A DNA stretch of 64,000 nucleotides from Agrococcus sp. SL85 (GCF_026625845.1 NZ_CP113066.1:1116001-1180000), one strand, 5' to 3'. Shown: positions 1-7,846, numbered from the stretch's first letter. Notes: generated from the letters alone by a model not told the origin. Program-made: numbers and translations.

Positions 1-355
1 CGACGACGAGGAGGCCCGAGGGGCCGTCGTCCTGCAGCACGCCGGCGCTCACGTCGCCCGACTCCACGGCCTCCCGCACCGCCTGGGCGCTGCCGAGCAC
101 CTCCACCTCGTAGCCCTCGACGCCCTCGATCGCGCTCGCGGTCTGCTCGGTGACGGCGACCCGCGTGGTGGAGTCGAACAGCTGCGGGCCGAGCGACGAC
201 AGCAGCACCATGACGAAGATCGCGCCGACGAAGAGCGCGGTCGAGACGAGGAAGGCCTTCGAGCGCAGCTTCGTCATGATCTCGCGCTGGGCGACGATCG
301 CGGCGGCCTGCGCGAACGGGGTGCGGCCGCGGCGGGCGGCGGTGGCGGTGGTCAT
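1..355 (-). CDS. ABC-2 type exporter permease, N-terminal part (runs off left edge)
   Basis: The gene reads leftward from an ATG at 353-355 and leaves the window, so about 118 residues are visible. The start is a basic stretch ending in QREIMTKLRSKAFLVS, then one hydrophobic segment (about residues 36-53), then the beginning of an extracytoplasmic domain. A membrane anchor directly after a QRE-I-TK-RSK motif is typical of NatB/ABC-2 sodium- or drug-efflux permeases. The start codon overlaps the stop of the upstream ATPase gene by 4 bp (ATGA), so the two are translationally coupled and should form one exporter. The substrate cannot be told. The remainder of the gene is outside the window. Confidence 0.8.
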   Translation of the reverse strand, partial: MTTATAARRGRTPFAQAAAIVAQREIMTKLRSKAFLVSTALFVGAIFVMVLLSSLGPQLFDSTTRVAVTEQTASAIEGVEGYEVEVLGSAQAVREAVESGDVSAGVLQDDGPSGLLVV

Positions 356-1233
356 CGGACGACCTCCTGGAAGATCTCGGTCAGCGGGCGGATGGAGGGG
401 GCGAAGGAGCGCACGCGGCCGCGCTCGATGGCCTCGCGCAGCACGGCGTCGGCGCGCGAGGGGTCGTCGGCGGTGAAGCGCACGTGGCCGCCGTCGAACT
501 CGACGACCTCCACGCCGGGGATGCCGCGCACGAAGCCGCCGTCGTCGGTCTCGAGCACCCACTCGGGCGCCGAGTGCCGCTCGCGCAGCTGCTGGCGGGT
601 GCCGGCGGCGCGCACGCGGCCCTCGGCGAGGATGACGAGCTCGTCGCAGAGGCGCTCGACGACGTCGAGCTGGTGGCTCGAGAACAGCACGGGCGCGCCC
701 GAGCGGGCGACGTCGCGCAGCACCTCGAGCGTCACCTCGACCGCCATCGGGTCGAGGCCCGAGAAGGGCTCGTCGAGCACGAGCGCGGCGGGATCGTGCA
801 CGAGGGCGGCTGCGATCTGCGCGCGCTGCTGGTTGCCGAGGCTCAGCGACTCGAGCGTGTCGTCGCGGCGCGGGCCGAGGCCGAGGCGCTCGAGCAGGTC
901 GTCGGCGCGGCCCGCGGCGGTGCGGGCGTCCATGCCGTGGAGGCGCGCGAGGTAGACGAGCTGCTCCTTGACGCGCATCTTCGGGTAGAGGCCGCGCTCC
1001 TCGGGCATGTAGCCGAACTGGGCGCGGTCGTCGGCGGTGATGGGGCGGCCGTCCCAGCGGACCTCGCCGCCGTCGGCCGCGAGCACGCCGAGGATGATGC
1101 GCATGGTGGTGGTCTTGCCGGCGCCGTTCGCGCCGACGAAGCCGGTCATGAGGCCGTCCTTGACGTCGAAGCCGACGTCGCTGAGGGCGAGATGGCCGCC
1201 GAACGAGCGGGAGATCGCGTGGAGGGAGAGCAT
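352..1233 (-). CDS. ABC transporter ATP-binding protein, NatA-like
   Basis: This 293-residue cytoplasmic ATPase would power the membrane permease encoded just downstream. Walker A is GANGAGKTTT (residues 34-43), the signature is LSLGNQQRAQ (about 129-138), and Walker B is ALVLDEPFSGLDP (about 150-162), followed by the H-loop SSHQLD. A C-terminal extension of about 80 residues ending PLTEIFQEVV is usual for NatA-type exporters that pair with ABC-2 permeases. Length is normal. It is the first gene of a two-gene minus-strand operon. The family transports sodium, antibiotics or other small molecules, so no substrate is assigned. Confidence 0.9.
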   Translation of the reverse strand: MLSLHAISRSFGGHLALSDVGFDVKDGLMTGFVGANGAGKTTTMRIILGVLAADGGEVRWDGRPITADDRAQFGYMPEERGLYPKMRVKEQLVYLARLHGMDARTAAGRADDLLERLGLGPRRDDTLESLSLGNQQRAQIAAALVHDPAALVLDEPFSGLDPMAVEVTLEVLRDVARSGAPVLFSSHQLDVVERLCDELVILAEGRVRAAGTRQQLRERHSAPEWVLETDDGGFVRGIPGVEVVEFDGGHVRFTADDPSRADAVLREAIERGRVRSFAPSIRPLTEIFQEVVR

Positions 1234-1330
1234 GCTCCGACGCTACGGCGGCGGGCCGGGGCCGGGCCTCCCCCTCCCGGCTCGACCTGGGCTCCCCCGT
1301 GCGGGGGAGGGGCGGGCGCTGCCGACGCCC

Positions 1331-1377
1331 GCTGGTCGAGGAGGCCGCGCCCGCAGGGCGCTGCCGTCACGAGACCC
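1331..1377. repeat. Intergenic repeat of the GGTCTCGTGACGG / CCTCCTCGACCAGC type
   Basis: A 47-bp element begins GCTGGTCGAGGAGG and ends CCGTCACGAGACC, with a GC-rich imperfect hairpin (CGCGCCC...AGGGCGCTG) in the middle. It resembles an intergenic repeat I recall from many Microbacteriaceae genomes, where one end reads CTGGTCGAG and the other CGAGACC. It sits in the divergent gap between the ABC ATPase and the NTF2-like gene. Only one copy was noticed in this window, so the family assignment rests on memory. Confidence 0.45.
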
Positions 1378-1399
1378 GCCGAGCCGCGAGGATGGACGC

Positions 1400-1786
1400 A
1401 TGGAGCCCTGGGAGCTGCACGCCTGGCACGCCGACTTCCTCGACGCGTGCAACACCCACGACCTCGAGCGCATCCGGGAGCACCTGGCGCCAGGTGTGCG
1501 CCGCGCCCACCTGCCGGGCGGCGCGGAGGCGTGGATCGCCGACCTCGCCGAGCTGTTCCACGCGTTCCCCGACTGGCGGTGGAAGCGCATCCAGGTCGTG
1601 GCCGAGGACGACCGGATCGCCGTGCACCTGCGCGGATCCGGCACGCACGTGCGCGAGTTCCGGGGGATCGCGCCCACGCGCCGCCGCGTCAACGTGGCCG
1701 AGTTCGCGATGCACCGCGTCGAGGCCGGCCGCATCGCCGAGACCTCCGGCACCGAGCCGCACGAGCTGCTCGCCCAGCTCCGCTGA
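1400..1786 (+). CDS. NTF2/SnoaL-like small protein
   Basis: This 128-residue protein looks like a cone-shaped alpha+beta (SnoaL/NTF2) fold. It has the helix WHADFLDACNTHDLERIREH, then AWIADLAELFHAFPDWRWK, a strand ending EDDRIAVHLRGSGTH, and EFAMHRVEAGRIAE near the end, the usual order for ester cyclase or polyketide-cyclase-like proteins. The start at 1400 is chosen because family homology begins there; a nearby ATG at 1392 is in another frame. It stands alone between a divergent ABC operon and a convergent two-component system. Substrate and reaction cannot be inferred. A 63-bp palindrome follows the stop within 5 bp. Confidence 0.7.
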   Translation: MEPWELHAWHADFLDACNTHDLERIREHLAPGVRRAHLPGGAEAWIADLAELFHAFPDWRWKRIQVVAEDDRIAVHLRGSGTHVREFRGIAPTRRRVNVAEFAMHRVEAGRIAETSGTEPHELLAQLR

Positions 1787-1790
1787 GGAT

Positions 1791-1853
1791 CTCAACCGGT
1801 TCTGTGGTCGGCGGACGCGATGATCGCGCCTGCCGACCACTGGCCCGGTTGAG
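1791..1853. repeat. 63-bp palindromic repeat, family 1 copy A
   Basis: The element starts CTCAACCGG and ends CCGGTTGAG, with a long imperfect inverted repeat built round GTGGTCGGC and GCCGACCAC. It lies between the convergent NTF2-like gene and the response regulator. Four more copies of the same length occur at 22124, 24534, 46894 and 57166. Its position after converging stops suggests a bidirectional terminator or a REP-like element. Confidence 0.85.
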
Positions 1854-1872
1854 GATCCTCCGCAGGGCGGGC

Positions 1873-2543
1873 TCAGGCGCGCGGCGCGACCACGCCGTGC
1901 TCGTACGCCCAGATGACCGCGTGGATGCGGTCGCGGATGCCGAGCTTCATGAGCACGTTCGACACGTGCGTCTTCACGGTCGCCTCGCCGACGTAGAGCT
2001 CGGCCGCGATCTCGGCGTTCGACCGGCCGCGGGCGAGGCGCAGCAGCGTCTCGCGCTCGCGCTCGGTGAGCCTGCGCGAGCGCCGCGTCAGCCTGCGGGC
2101 GCGGTGGCGGGCGCGGGCGCGGCGGGCGCCGCGAACCGCTCGATGACCCGCCGCGTCACCTCGGGCGAGAGCAGCGCATCCCCGCGCGCGAGGGCGTGCA
2201 CGGCGTCGATGAGCTGCTCGGGCTCGGCGGTCTTCAGCAGGAATCCGGAGGCGCCGGCCGAGAGCGCCTCGAAGAGGAAGTCGTCGCGGTCGAAGGTCGT
2301 GAGCATGAGCACCGAGGCGCCCGAGGGGCCCTCGCACACCGCGCGGGTGGCGGCGAGGCCGTCCATGACGGGCATCTGCACGTCCATGCAGATGACGTCG
2401 GGCGCCAGCTCGGCCGCCAGGCGCACGCCCTCGGCGCCGTCGGCCGCCTGGCCGACCACCTCGAAGCCCGGCTCCGAGCCCAGGATCGTCGCGAAGCCGG
2501 AGCGCACGAGCGCCTGGTCGTCGACGAGCAGGATGCGCGTCAC
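1873..2543 (-). pseudogene. NarL/LuxR-type response regulator, split by a 1-base frameshift
   Basis: The receiver domain ([16 protein letters not shown]..., phospho-acceptor Asp in [13 protein letters not shown]) is in one frame and stops at 2088. The LuxR-type helix-turn-helix ([20 protein letters not shown]...[13 protein letters not shown]) is in the next frame and ends at 1873. Restoring one base in the Ala/Pro-rich linker near 2087-2110 gives a 223-residue protein, normal for the family. The regulator would be phosphorylated by the sensor kinase encoded upstream, whose stop overlaps its GTG start by 4 bp. Either the gene is inactivated or the sequence has a missing base in a very GC-rich tract. 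The domains are certain; the frameshift's reality is not. Confidence 0.8.
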
Positions 2544-3910
2544 GACCCCTCCTCCAACGTCTCCGCGCGCACCTGAGGCCCGGATCCGGGGTCGGCGTGC
2601 GCGCCCAGACGTTGAGATCCAGCGGGAGCGGAGGCGGCGGCCGCGGCGTCCGCGGGCGCGGGCGCCGACGGCACCGAGCGGATCGTCGGCACCACCGGCA
2701 GCGAGGCGCGCACGAGGAAGCCGCCGCGCGACTTCGGGCCCGCCTCGAGCGCGCCGCCGATCGCGGTCACGCGCTCGCGCATGCCGATGAGGCCCATGCC
2801 GCTGCCGAGGCCCGACCGCGCGGCGTGGGGGCTGCCGTGGCCGTCGTCACCGACCTCGACCTCGAGCGCATCCGGCGCGAAGCGCAGCCGCACGTCGATC
2901 GTCGCGGCGGCGCCCGCGTGCTTGCGGGCGTTGGTCAGGGCCTCCTGCACGACCCGGTAGGCGGTGAGCTCGACCGCGGGCGAGAGCGCCGAGCGCTCGC
3001 CGATGCGCGCGAGCCCGACGCGCTGGCCGGCGTCGCGCGCGGCCTCCACGAGCGCGTCGATGCCCGAGAGGTCGGGCGCGGCGCCCGTGCCGTCGTCGTC
3101 GGAGCGCAGCGTCAGCACGAGCGAGCGCAGCTCGCTGATCGCCTCACGGGCCGAGCGCTCCACGTGCTGCAGCGCATCCCGCGCCGCCGCGGGGTCGCGG
3201 TCGAGCACACGCCGCGCTGCGCCCGCCTGCACGCCCATCGCCGAGACGTGGTGCGCGACGACGTCGTGCAGCTCGCGCGCGATGCGCATCCGCTCGAGCG
3301 TCACGGCCTGCTCGGCGAGCTGCGCCTGCTGCGCGCGGATCTCGTCGTGCGCGCGAGCGAGCTGCTCGCGCTCGACGGCGCTCGCCCAGGCGCGGTCGCC
3401 GAAGATCCAGGCGCCGCCGAAGAAGATCGCGTTGATCGCCACCTGGATGCCGAGGAAGGCGAAGTAGGCGGCCACGCCCCGCTCGCCGGTCTCGGGGTCG
3501 AGGAAGCCGCGCACCGCGCTGCTCGCGAGCCATGCCGCCATGATGAGCACGATCGCGAGCCGCACCCAGCGCGCCCGCGCCCGGTGCGACTCCCAGGCCC
3601 CGATCGAGTAGAGGCCGAGGAAGAGCGCGATCTGCGAGGCGTAGAACTCGATGGCGCCCAGCTCGCCGAACACGATGTAGACGACCGACTGCGCGATCGC
3701 GACGGGCACGGGATGCACGCGCCGCAGCACGAGCGGCGCCGCGAGCAGCACCGAGCCGAGCAGCGCGACCCACACGGGCATGTCCTCGCCGACGAGGAGG
3801 CCCGCGACGTCCGAGAGGGCGACCATGACGCAGCCGCTGAAGGCCAGCGCCGCCGCGACGACGAGGTCGGCCCGGAGCGATCGCGGATCGGGTCGGGAGC
3901 GGGCGGCCAT
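2540..3910 (-). CDS. Two-component sensor histidine kinase (HisKA_3 type)
   Basis: This 456-residue membrane kinase senses an unknown signal and should phosphorylate the NarL-type regulator encoded next. The N-terminal half has about five or six hydrophobic segments, as in the DUF7134-type sensors of actinobacteria. The dimerisation/phospho-acceptor box is [16 protein letters not shown], with the His near residue 213. The ATPase lobe contains [18 protein letters not shown] and [13 protein letters not shown]. After the natural-looking end of the ATPase domain there is an Ala-rich linker, and the last 25 or so residues come from a palindromic intergenic repeat (2556-2617) read in frame. The gene is first in the operon and its stop overlaps the regulator's GTG. 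Confidence 0.9.
   Translation of the reverse strand: MAARSRPDPRSLRADLVVAAALAFSGCVMVALSDVAGLLVGEDMPVWVALLGSVLLAAPLVLRRVHPVPVAIAQSVVYIVFGELGAIEFYASQIALFLGLYSIGAWESHRARARWVRLAIVLIMAAWLASSAVRGFLDPETGERGVAAYFAFLGIQVAINAIFFGGAWIFGDRAWASAVEREQLARAHDEIRAQQAQLAEQAVTLERMRIARELHDVVAHHVSAMGVQAGAARRVLDRDPAAARDALQHVERSAREAISELRSLVLTLRSDDDGTGAAPDLSGIDALVEAARDAGQRVGLARIGERSALSPAVELTAYRVVQEALTNARKHAGAAATIDVRLRFAPDALEVEVGDDGHGSPHAARSGLGSGMGLIGMRERVTAIGGALEAGPKSRGGFLVRASLPVVPTIRSVPSAPAPADAAAAASAPAGSQRLGAHADPGSGPQVRAETLEEGS
2556..2617. repeat. Palindromic repeat, family 2 copy i, inside a coding region
   Basis: This is an inverted repeat with outer arms AACGTCT and AGACGTT and an inner CCCGGATCCGGG-like core. 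Read on the minus strand it begins GATCTCAACGTCTGGGCGCG, which matches the copies at 47426 and 53069 (GATCTCGACGTCTCCGCGCG). Unlike those it lies inside a gene, at the 3' end of the histidine kinase, where it supplies the residues from [14 protein letters not shown] to ETLEEGS. Confidence 0.85.
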
Positions 3911-3987
3911 CCCGCCAACCTATGCGAGCTCGGCCCCGAGCCGCCTCCGCCGCTCGACGGAGCCCGGCCTCCCCGTCCACCCCCGGC

Positions 3988-4050
3988 CGCACATGTGCAC
4001 GAGATGGTCGGAACGGGTGCTCCAGAACGACCATCTCGAGCACATGTGCG
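3988..4050. repeat. Large palindrome between kinase and sigma factor genes
   Basis: The arms GCACATGTGC-N2-GAGATGGTCG (3989-4010) and CGACCATCTC-N2-GCACATGTGC (4029-4049) are nearly perfect reverse complements around an 18-bp loop. The 63-bp size equals that of the family 1 palindromes but the sequence is unrelated. It lies in the divergent gap upstream of both the histidine kinase and the sigma factor, so it could be a regulatory element or a third repeat family. Only one copy was noticed here. Confidence 0.8.
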
Positions 4051-4149
4051 AGCCGGGATCGGCGCCCGGCGGAGAACAAGCGGAGGCGGGTTCCAGGAAC
4101 TCCGCGCGCCGCGCTGTAACCGTCGGGCGCCTCCCGGACAATCCTGGAT

Positions 4150-4731
4150 GTGGACCTCGCCCAGACCGACGAGCACCTGTGGCGTGCCGTCGTGCGGGGC
4201 GATGGAGTGGCGTTCGCGGCGATCTTCGATCGGCACGGCGACCGCGTGTGGCGCCACGCCTGGAGACTGATGCAGCACCGACAGGACACCGAGGACGTCA
4301 CGGCCGCCGTGTTCGCGGAGGCGTGGCGCAAGCGTTCGCGCGTGCGCATCGTCGACGAGTCCGTGCTGCCGTGGCTGCTCGTCACCGCCACGAACTGCGC
4401 CCGCAACGCCCGGCGCTCGGTGCGCCGCAACGAGCGCCTCATCGCGCACATCCCGCTCGGGCCGGATGCGCCCGACGCCGCCGACGTGGCCGCCGACCGG
4501 ATGGGCCGGCTGGAGGCGGGCTCGGCGGTCGCGATCGCCATGGCCTCGCTGAACGACAAGGACGCCTCGCTCGTCTCGCTCGTGCTGCTCGAGGAGATGC
4601 CGCTCGCCGATGCCGCGCGGGCGCTCGGCATGACGTACGGCGCCGCCAAGACGCGCATGAGCCGCGCGAAGGAGCGACTGCGCGGGCACCTCGCCGCGCA
4701 GGCCGTCGAGGGCGAGGAGGTGCGCGCATGA
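4150..4731 (+). CDS. ECF-type RNA polymerase sigma factor
   Basis: This 193-residue sigma-70 family protein has region 2 (FAAIFDRHGDRVWRHAWRLM, then DTEDVTAAVFAEAWRKRSRV) and region 4 with a helix-turn-helix (LLEEMPLADAARALGMTYGA, then AKTRMSRAKERLRG). It would redirect RNA polymerase to a small regulon, possibly including the envelope genes that follow. The GTG at 4150 is the best start: region 2 homology begins soon after, and there is no upstream alternative with a good ribosome site. It overlaps the next gene by 4 bp (ATGA), the usual arrangement for a sigma factor and its membrane partner. Confidence 0.88.
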   Translation: MDLAQTDEHLWRAVVRGDGVAFAAIFDRHGDRVWRHAWRLMQHRQDTEDVTAAVFAEAWRKRSRVRIVDESVLPWLLVTATNCARNARRSVRRNERLIAHIPLGPDAPDAADVAADRMGRLEAGSAVAIAMASLNDKDASLVSLVLLEEMPLADAARALGMTYGAAKTRMSRAKERLRGHLAAQAVEGEEVRA

Positions 4732-5591
4732 GCGACGAGCGCCCTCCGGGCATGAGCGAGGAGTTCCAGGCCCGCATGCGCCTCGGGCTGTCGACCATGG
4801 CGGTGCGCGAGCGCGTGCGCGAGCGTCGCCGCAACCGCGCCATCGCGGGCGGGGCGGTGGCGGCCGCGGTCGTCGCGGTCGTGGCGGTGCTCGGCGGGCA
4901 GGTGCTCGCGGGCGGCGCGAGCGAGCGCGACGTGGCGGTGCCGACGCAGACGGCGGAGCCGACGACCGAGCCGACCCAGCCCTCGCTCGACACCCCCACG
5001 CCCGAGCCGACGGAGACGGAGCCCGCCGAGCCCACGCCGCCGCCCGGCTTCGAGGGCGTCGCGGCGGGGGAGCCCTCCGTGCTCGACTCCGTGGATTGCA
5101 GCGAGGGCGGCTGCGGCGATGCCGGCGCCGCCGGCGGACCGTCGGTCGAGGGGGTCTATGACGTGTACGTGCTGTGCCAGGGCACCGGGCAGGTGCGGTT
5201 CGGCGACAGCGTGTGGATCGACTGCACCCAGTTCGACCCGGGCACCGGGTGGGCGCTGCTCGCCTACGACGACACGGTCGGCGACGGTGATCCGGAGTTC
5301 ACCGCGACGAGCGAGTTCGACGGTCGCCTCGACGTGCTTCCCACGGGCGAATCGCCCCAGGGCCGGGCGCAGGCGTCGACCGCCACGGTCTACTACGACT
5401 GCAGCGGATTCGAGGAGGGCCCGATCATCGACGGCGTGCAGTGGGACTGCCGGCAGGGCGGGTTCAGCATCATCCCCGACCTCGGTGCCTGGGGCGTGCC
5501 GATCCCCGAGGGCTCGTACGCGCCCCGGATCCGGCACGACGGCGACGGCTCGCTGGGCACCTCGATGGTCCGCTGGGTGGAGGAGCGATGA
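4728..5591 (+). CDS. Single-pass membrane protein, putative anti-sigma partner, Cys-pair domains
   Basis: This 287-residue protein has a short charged cytoplasmic N-terminus (about 35 residues, ending RERVRERRRNR), one membrane helix (about 38-58), a Pro/Thr/Glu-rich linker (about 70-105) and an extracytoplasmic domain. That domain holds two related units, YDVYVLCQGTGQVRFGD...DC and VYYDCSGFEEG...WDC, each with a pair of cysteines that could be disulfide-bonded. Being coupled to the ECF sigma gene by a 4-bp overlap suggests an anti-sigma or signal-relay role, but no zinc-binding anti-sigma motif (HxxxCxxC) is present. The function is inferred from context only. It overlaps the next gene by 4 bp. 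Confidence 0.7.
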   Translation: MSDERPPGMSEEFQARMRLGLSTMAVRERVRERRRNRAIAGGAVAAAVVAVVAVLGGQVLAGGASERDVAVPTQTAEPTTEPTQPSLDTPTPEPTETEPAEPTPPPGFEGVAAGEPSVLDSVDCSEGGCGDAGAAGGPSVEGVYDVYVLCQGTGQVRFGDSVWIDCTQFDPGTGWALLAYDDTVGDGDPEFTATSEFDGRLDVLPTGESPQGRAQASTATVYYDCSGFEEGPIIDGVQWDCRQGGFSIIPDLGAWGVPIPEGSYAPRIRHDGDGSLGTSMVRWVEER

Positions 5592-6343
5592 GGCGCCTGC
5601 TCGCGCTCCCGCTCGTGCTGCTGCTCGCCCTGGGCCTCAGCGCCTGCGGCGACGCGGACACCGTCGCACCCTCCTCGAGCGCGAGCGCGCCGGCGCCCTC
5701 AGCGATCGCATCGACCACGCCCACGCTCACGCCATCGCCGACGCCGACGCCCACCCCCTCCGCGGCCCCGCGCCGCATCGAGCCGCCGCCCGTCATCGCA
5801 CTGCCGCCCTCGGGTCGTGTCGTGTCGTCGACCGTCCCGGTCGATGGCGTGCCTGTGCGGGAGGGCGGCCGGTACGACATCTACGTGCAGTGCCTGGGCG
5901 AGCTGGCGCTGTGGGGCGGGGCCCGGGCGGGGGATGCTCGGGAGTACACGAGCGAGGACGACGAGCTCGGATGCGGCTCGGACTCCGTCGTCGGTGCGGT
6001 GGTCGCGCGCCTCGGCGTGGGCGCCGAGCGGGCGGTCGTGCTGGGCGTGATCGAGCCGGACTCGCAGCTGCCGATCGTGGTGCGGGTGCCCGAAGGGCAG
6101 CCGCTCTCCGAAGCCCAGCGGGCGCGGTTCATGCCGGCGCTCGCGGGCGTCGAGCGATTCGAGATCGTCGTGGGCTGCATGCGGCAGGGCGGGACCGTGC
6201 AGGTCGGCGATCAGGAGCTGCCCTGCATGGCGGACGGCTATGTGCGCGGGGCGGTCGCGATCGGAGAGGGCGGTTCCGTGCCCGCCGTCGTGGGCGCGGA
6301 CGGCTTCGCCGGCATCGTGCGCCTATGGCCGGAAGGGCGCTGA
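5588..6343 (+). CDS. Lipoprotein with Cys-pair domains, paralogue of the preceding gene
   Basis: This 251-residue protein is a lipoprotein: the signal peptide ends in the lipobox LSAC (Cys20), followed by a Ser/Pro/Thr-rich tether. Two units resemble those in the upstream protein: YDIYVQCLGELALWGG...GC and FEIVVGCMRQGGTVQVGD...PC. The ATG overlaps the upstream stop (ATGA), so sigma factor, membrane protein and lipoprotein form one translationally coupled set. It probably lies on the outer face of the membrane and may interact with the upstream protein through the shared domain. No enzyme motif is recognised. Confidence 0.7.
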   Translation: MRRLLALPLVLLLALGLSACGDADTVAPSSSASAPAPSAIASTTPTLTPSPTPTPTPSAAPRRIEPPPVIALPPSGRVVSSTVPVDGVPVREGGRYDIYVQCLGELALWGGARAGDAREYTSEDDELGCGSDSVVGAVVARLGVGAERAVVLGVIEPDSQLPIVVRVPEGQPLSEAQRARFMPALAGVERFEIVVGCMRQGGTVQVGDQELPCMADGYVRGAVAIGEGGSVPAVVGADGFAGIVRLWPEGR

Positions 6344-6397
6344 CCCTCGCGCCGCAACCGCAGGGCGGACCGGCTCCCAGCCTCTTCGAAGCGGCGC

Positions 6398-6448
6398 GTG
6401 ACCGGATCGTGATCGCCGTGACCGAACCGTGACCGAATCCGTGTGACC
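6398..6448 (+). promoter_or_regulatory. Direct repeats of GTGACCG, candidate OmpR/PhoP-type operator
   Basis: Five head-to-tail units start at 6398, 6409, 6418, 6429 and 6441: GTGACCGGATC, GTGATCGCC, GTGACCGAACC, GTGACCGAATCC and GTGTGACC. The spacing of 9-12 bp is close to one helical turn, as in operators of OmpR-family regulators. The array lies about 65 bp before the first of three lipoprotein genes. Which regulator would bind is unknown. Confidence 0.45.
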
Positions 6449-6512
6449 TCCGGCCTCATGCTGGACATGACACAGCAAGCGGACAGGTGATCCGCAGGAG
6501 AGGACGCGTGCG

Positions 6513-7817
6513 ATGCGCGCAGGGACGGGCCGCCGGATGGCGGCGCTGACGACGATGGTCACGACGATCGCGGTGCTCGCCGCGTGCGCGCCGACGGAGG
6601 ATCCGGCAGAGGCGCCGACGGCGCCCCGCACGAGCTCGGCGCCGACGGCCGGGGCCGGCCCCGATCCGAGCGCCGCGCCGACGCCGACGGTCGCGCCGCA
6701 GGTGCCCGTGGTCACGCCGCCCGCCGCCTCGTCCGGCGCCGCCGAGCCGCTGCCGCTCGACCGCGTGGTGGAGTCGCAGGACGGCGCCGTGCGGCTGCAC
6801 GTCCCGTCCTCCTGGCCGGTCACCGACTCCAGCTGGCTCCAGACGGGGCGCGAGACGCCCAGCGACTGGATCAACAACCTCTTCGCAGTCGCCGAGGACG
6901 GCGAGCTCCACATCTCCTACCAGGAGGGCCCCGACTACGGCTCGGGCGCCTGGGAGGGCGAGACCTGGGGCATCGTCGACCGCATCGACGCCGGCGGCGG
7001 CCTCGAGGCCGTCGCCTGGTGGTCGCGCCACGGCGACGGCCTCCTGCAGCCGCAGCTGACGCTCGGGCCCGCCGTGGCACAGGGCGAGCGGCCCGTGCGC
7101 GCCGTGCCCTTCGGCGAGCAGGTGCGGCACCTCGCCGCCATGTTCTCGGCGCACCACGACATCGAGACCGTCGAGGAGGCCGAGCAGGTGCTCCACGGCG
7201 AGCAGGCGCAGACGGCGCTCGCGATCCTCGCCACCGCGGAGCTGCGCGACCTGCCGGCCCAGACCTTCCCCGCGTCCATGCTCGAGACCGTCGACGGCGA
7301 GCAGATGCTCCGCTACACGACGAAGAACGGCAGCTCCTCGTTCCTCGTGCCGCTCGACTGGACCATCGAGGACCACAGCCACGAGTTCACGCAGGGCGAC
7401 GGCCGTACCCGCTGGGAGAACAGCGTGTGGCTGTACGACGACCGCGACTACCCGCAGATGTACTACAGCGACTACCTCAGGTGGGACGAGTCGCACCGCG
7501 ACCAGCCCGGCTGGCGCCTGGGAGAGGCTCGCGAGACCGCGGACGGCTGGCGGGCGGCCATGTGGTCGCACGACTCCGGCACCTGGGAGTGGGAGCACAC
7601 GCTGGGCGTGTACCTGGCCGACGCGGGCAACGACGAGCCGCACCTGAGCAGCGCCTGCCGCGGCGACTTCTGCCGCAGCTTCTGGGGCGAGGGCACCGAC
7701 CGCGAGTACGGCGTCGTCGACCCCGACGAGTGGTTCGCCGGCGAGCGCGCCACCACCATGCTCACGCTGGTCGCATCGCTCGAGGCGCACCACGACGACT
7801 TCTACCGGATGCCCTGA
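6513..7817 (+). CDS. Lipoprotein of unknown function, first of three paralogues
   Basis: This 434-residue lipoprotein has the lipobox VLAAC (Cys25) and a long Thr/Ala/Pro tether. Two related halves each begin with a strand-like segment about a straight coding repeat: GAVRLHVPSSWPVTDSSW and GSSSFLVPLDWTIEDHSH. The C-terminus has a cysteine motif, CRGDFCRSF, also found in altered form in the next two genes. A purine-rich ribosome site (GGAGAGG) precedes the ATG at 6513. No enzymatic residues are recognised; surface or binding roles are possible. The direct-repeat array upstream suggests control by a response regulator. Confidence 0.7.
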   Translation: MRAGTGRRMAALTTMVTTIAVLAACAPTEDPAEAPTAPRTSSAPTAGAGPDPSAAPTPTVAPQVPVVTPPAASSGAAEPLPLDRVVESQDGAVRLHVPSSWPVTDSSWLQTGRETPSDWINNLFAVAEDGELHISYQEGPDYGSGAWEGETWGIVDRIDAGGGLEAVAWWSRHGDGLLQPQLTLGPAVAQGERPVRAVPFGEQVRHLAAMFSAHHDIETVEEAEQVLHGEQAQTALAILATAELRDLPAQTFPASMLETVDGEQMLRYTTKNGSSSFLVPLDWTIEDHSHEFTQGDGRTRWENSVWLYDDRDYPQMYYSDYLRWDESHRDQPGWRLGEARETADGWRAAMWSHDSGTWEWEHTLGVYLADAGNDEPHLSSACRGDFCRSFWGEGTDREYGVVDPDEWFAGERATTMLTLVASLEAHHDDFYRMP

Positions 7818-7846
7818 CGGGCCTCGAGCGACAGGAGATCGCCACC

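Noticed and set aside
2080..2120. Programmed -1 frameshift in the response regulator
   Set aside because: No slippery heptamer or following pseudoknot is seen; a one-base error or mutation in a C/G-rich linker is simpler.
484..2790. Very long open frames opposite real genes (for example 484-2790 plus, 58097-63691 minus)
   Set aside because: At about 70% GC, stop codons are rare in the shadow frames; their translations are low-complexity Arg/Ala/Gly or Arg/Val/Glu text with no motifs, while the opposite strand has clear families.
4096..4124. Self-promoter of the ECF sigma factor (GGAAC ... CGTC)
   Set aside because: The spacing between the two elements is about 20 bp, too long for the usual 16-17 bp of ECF promoters.
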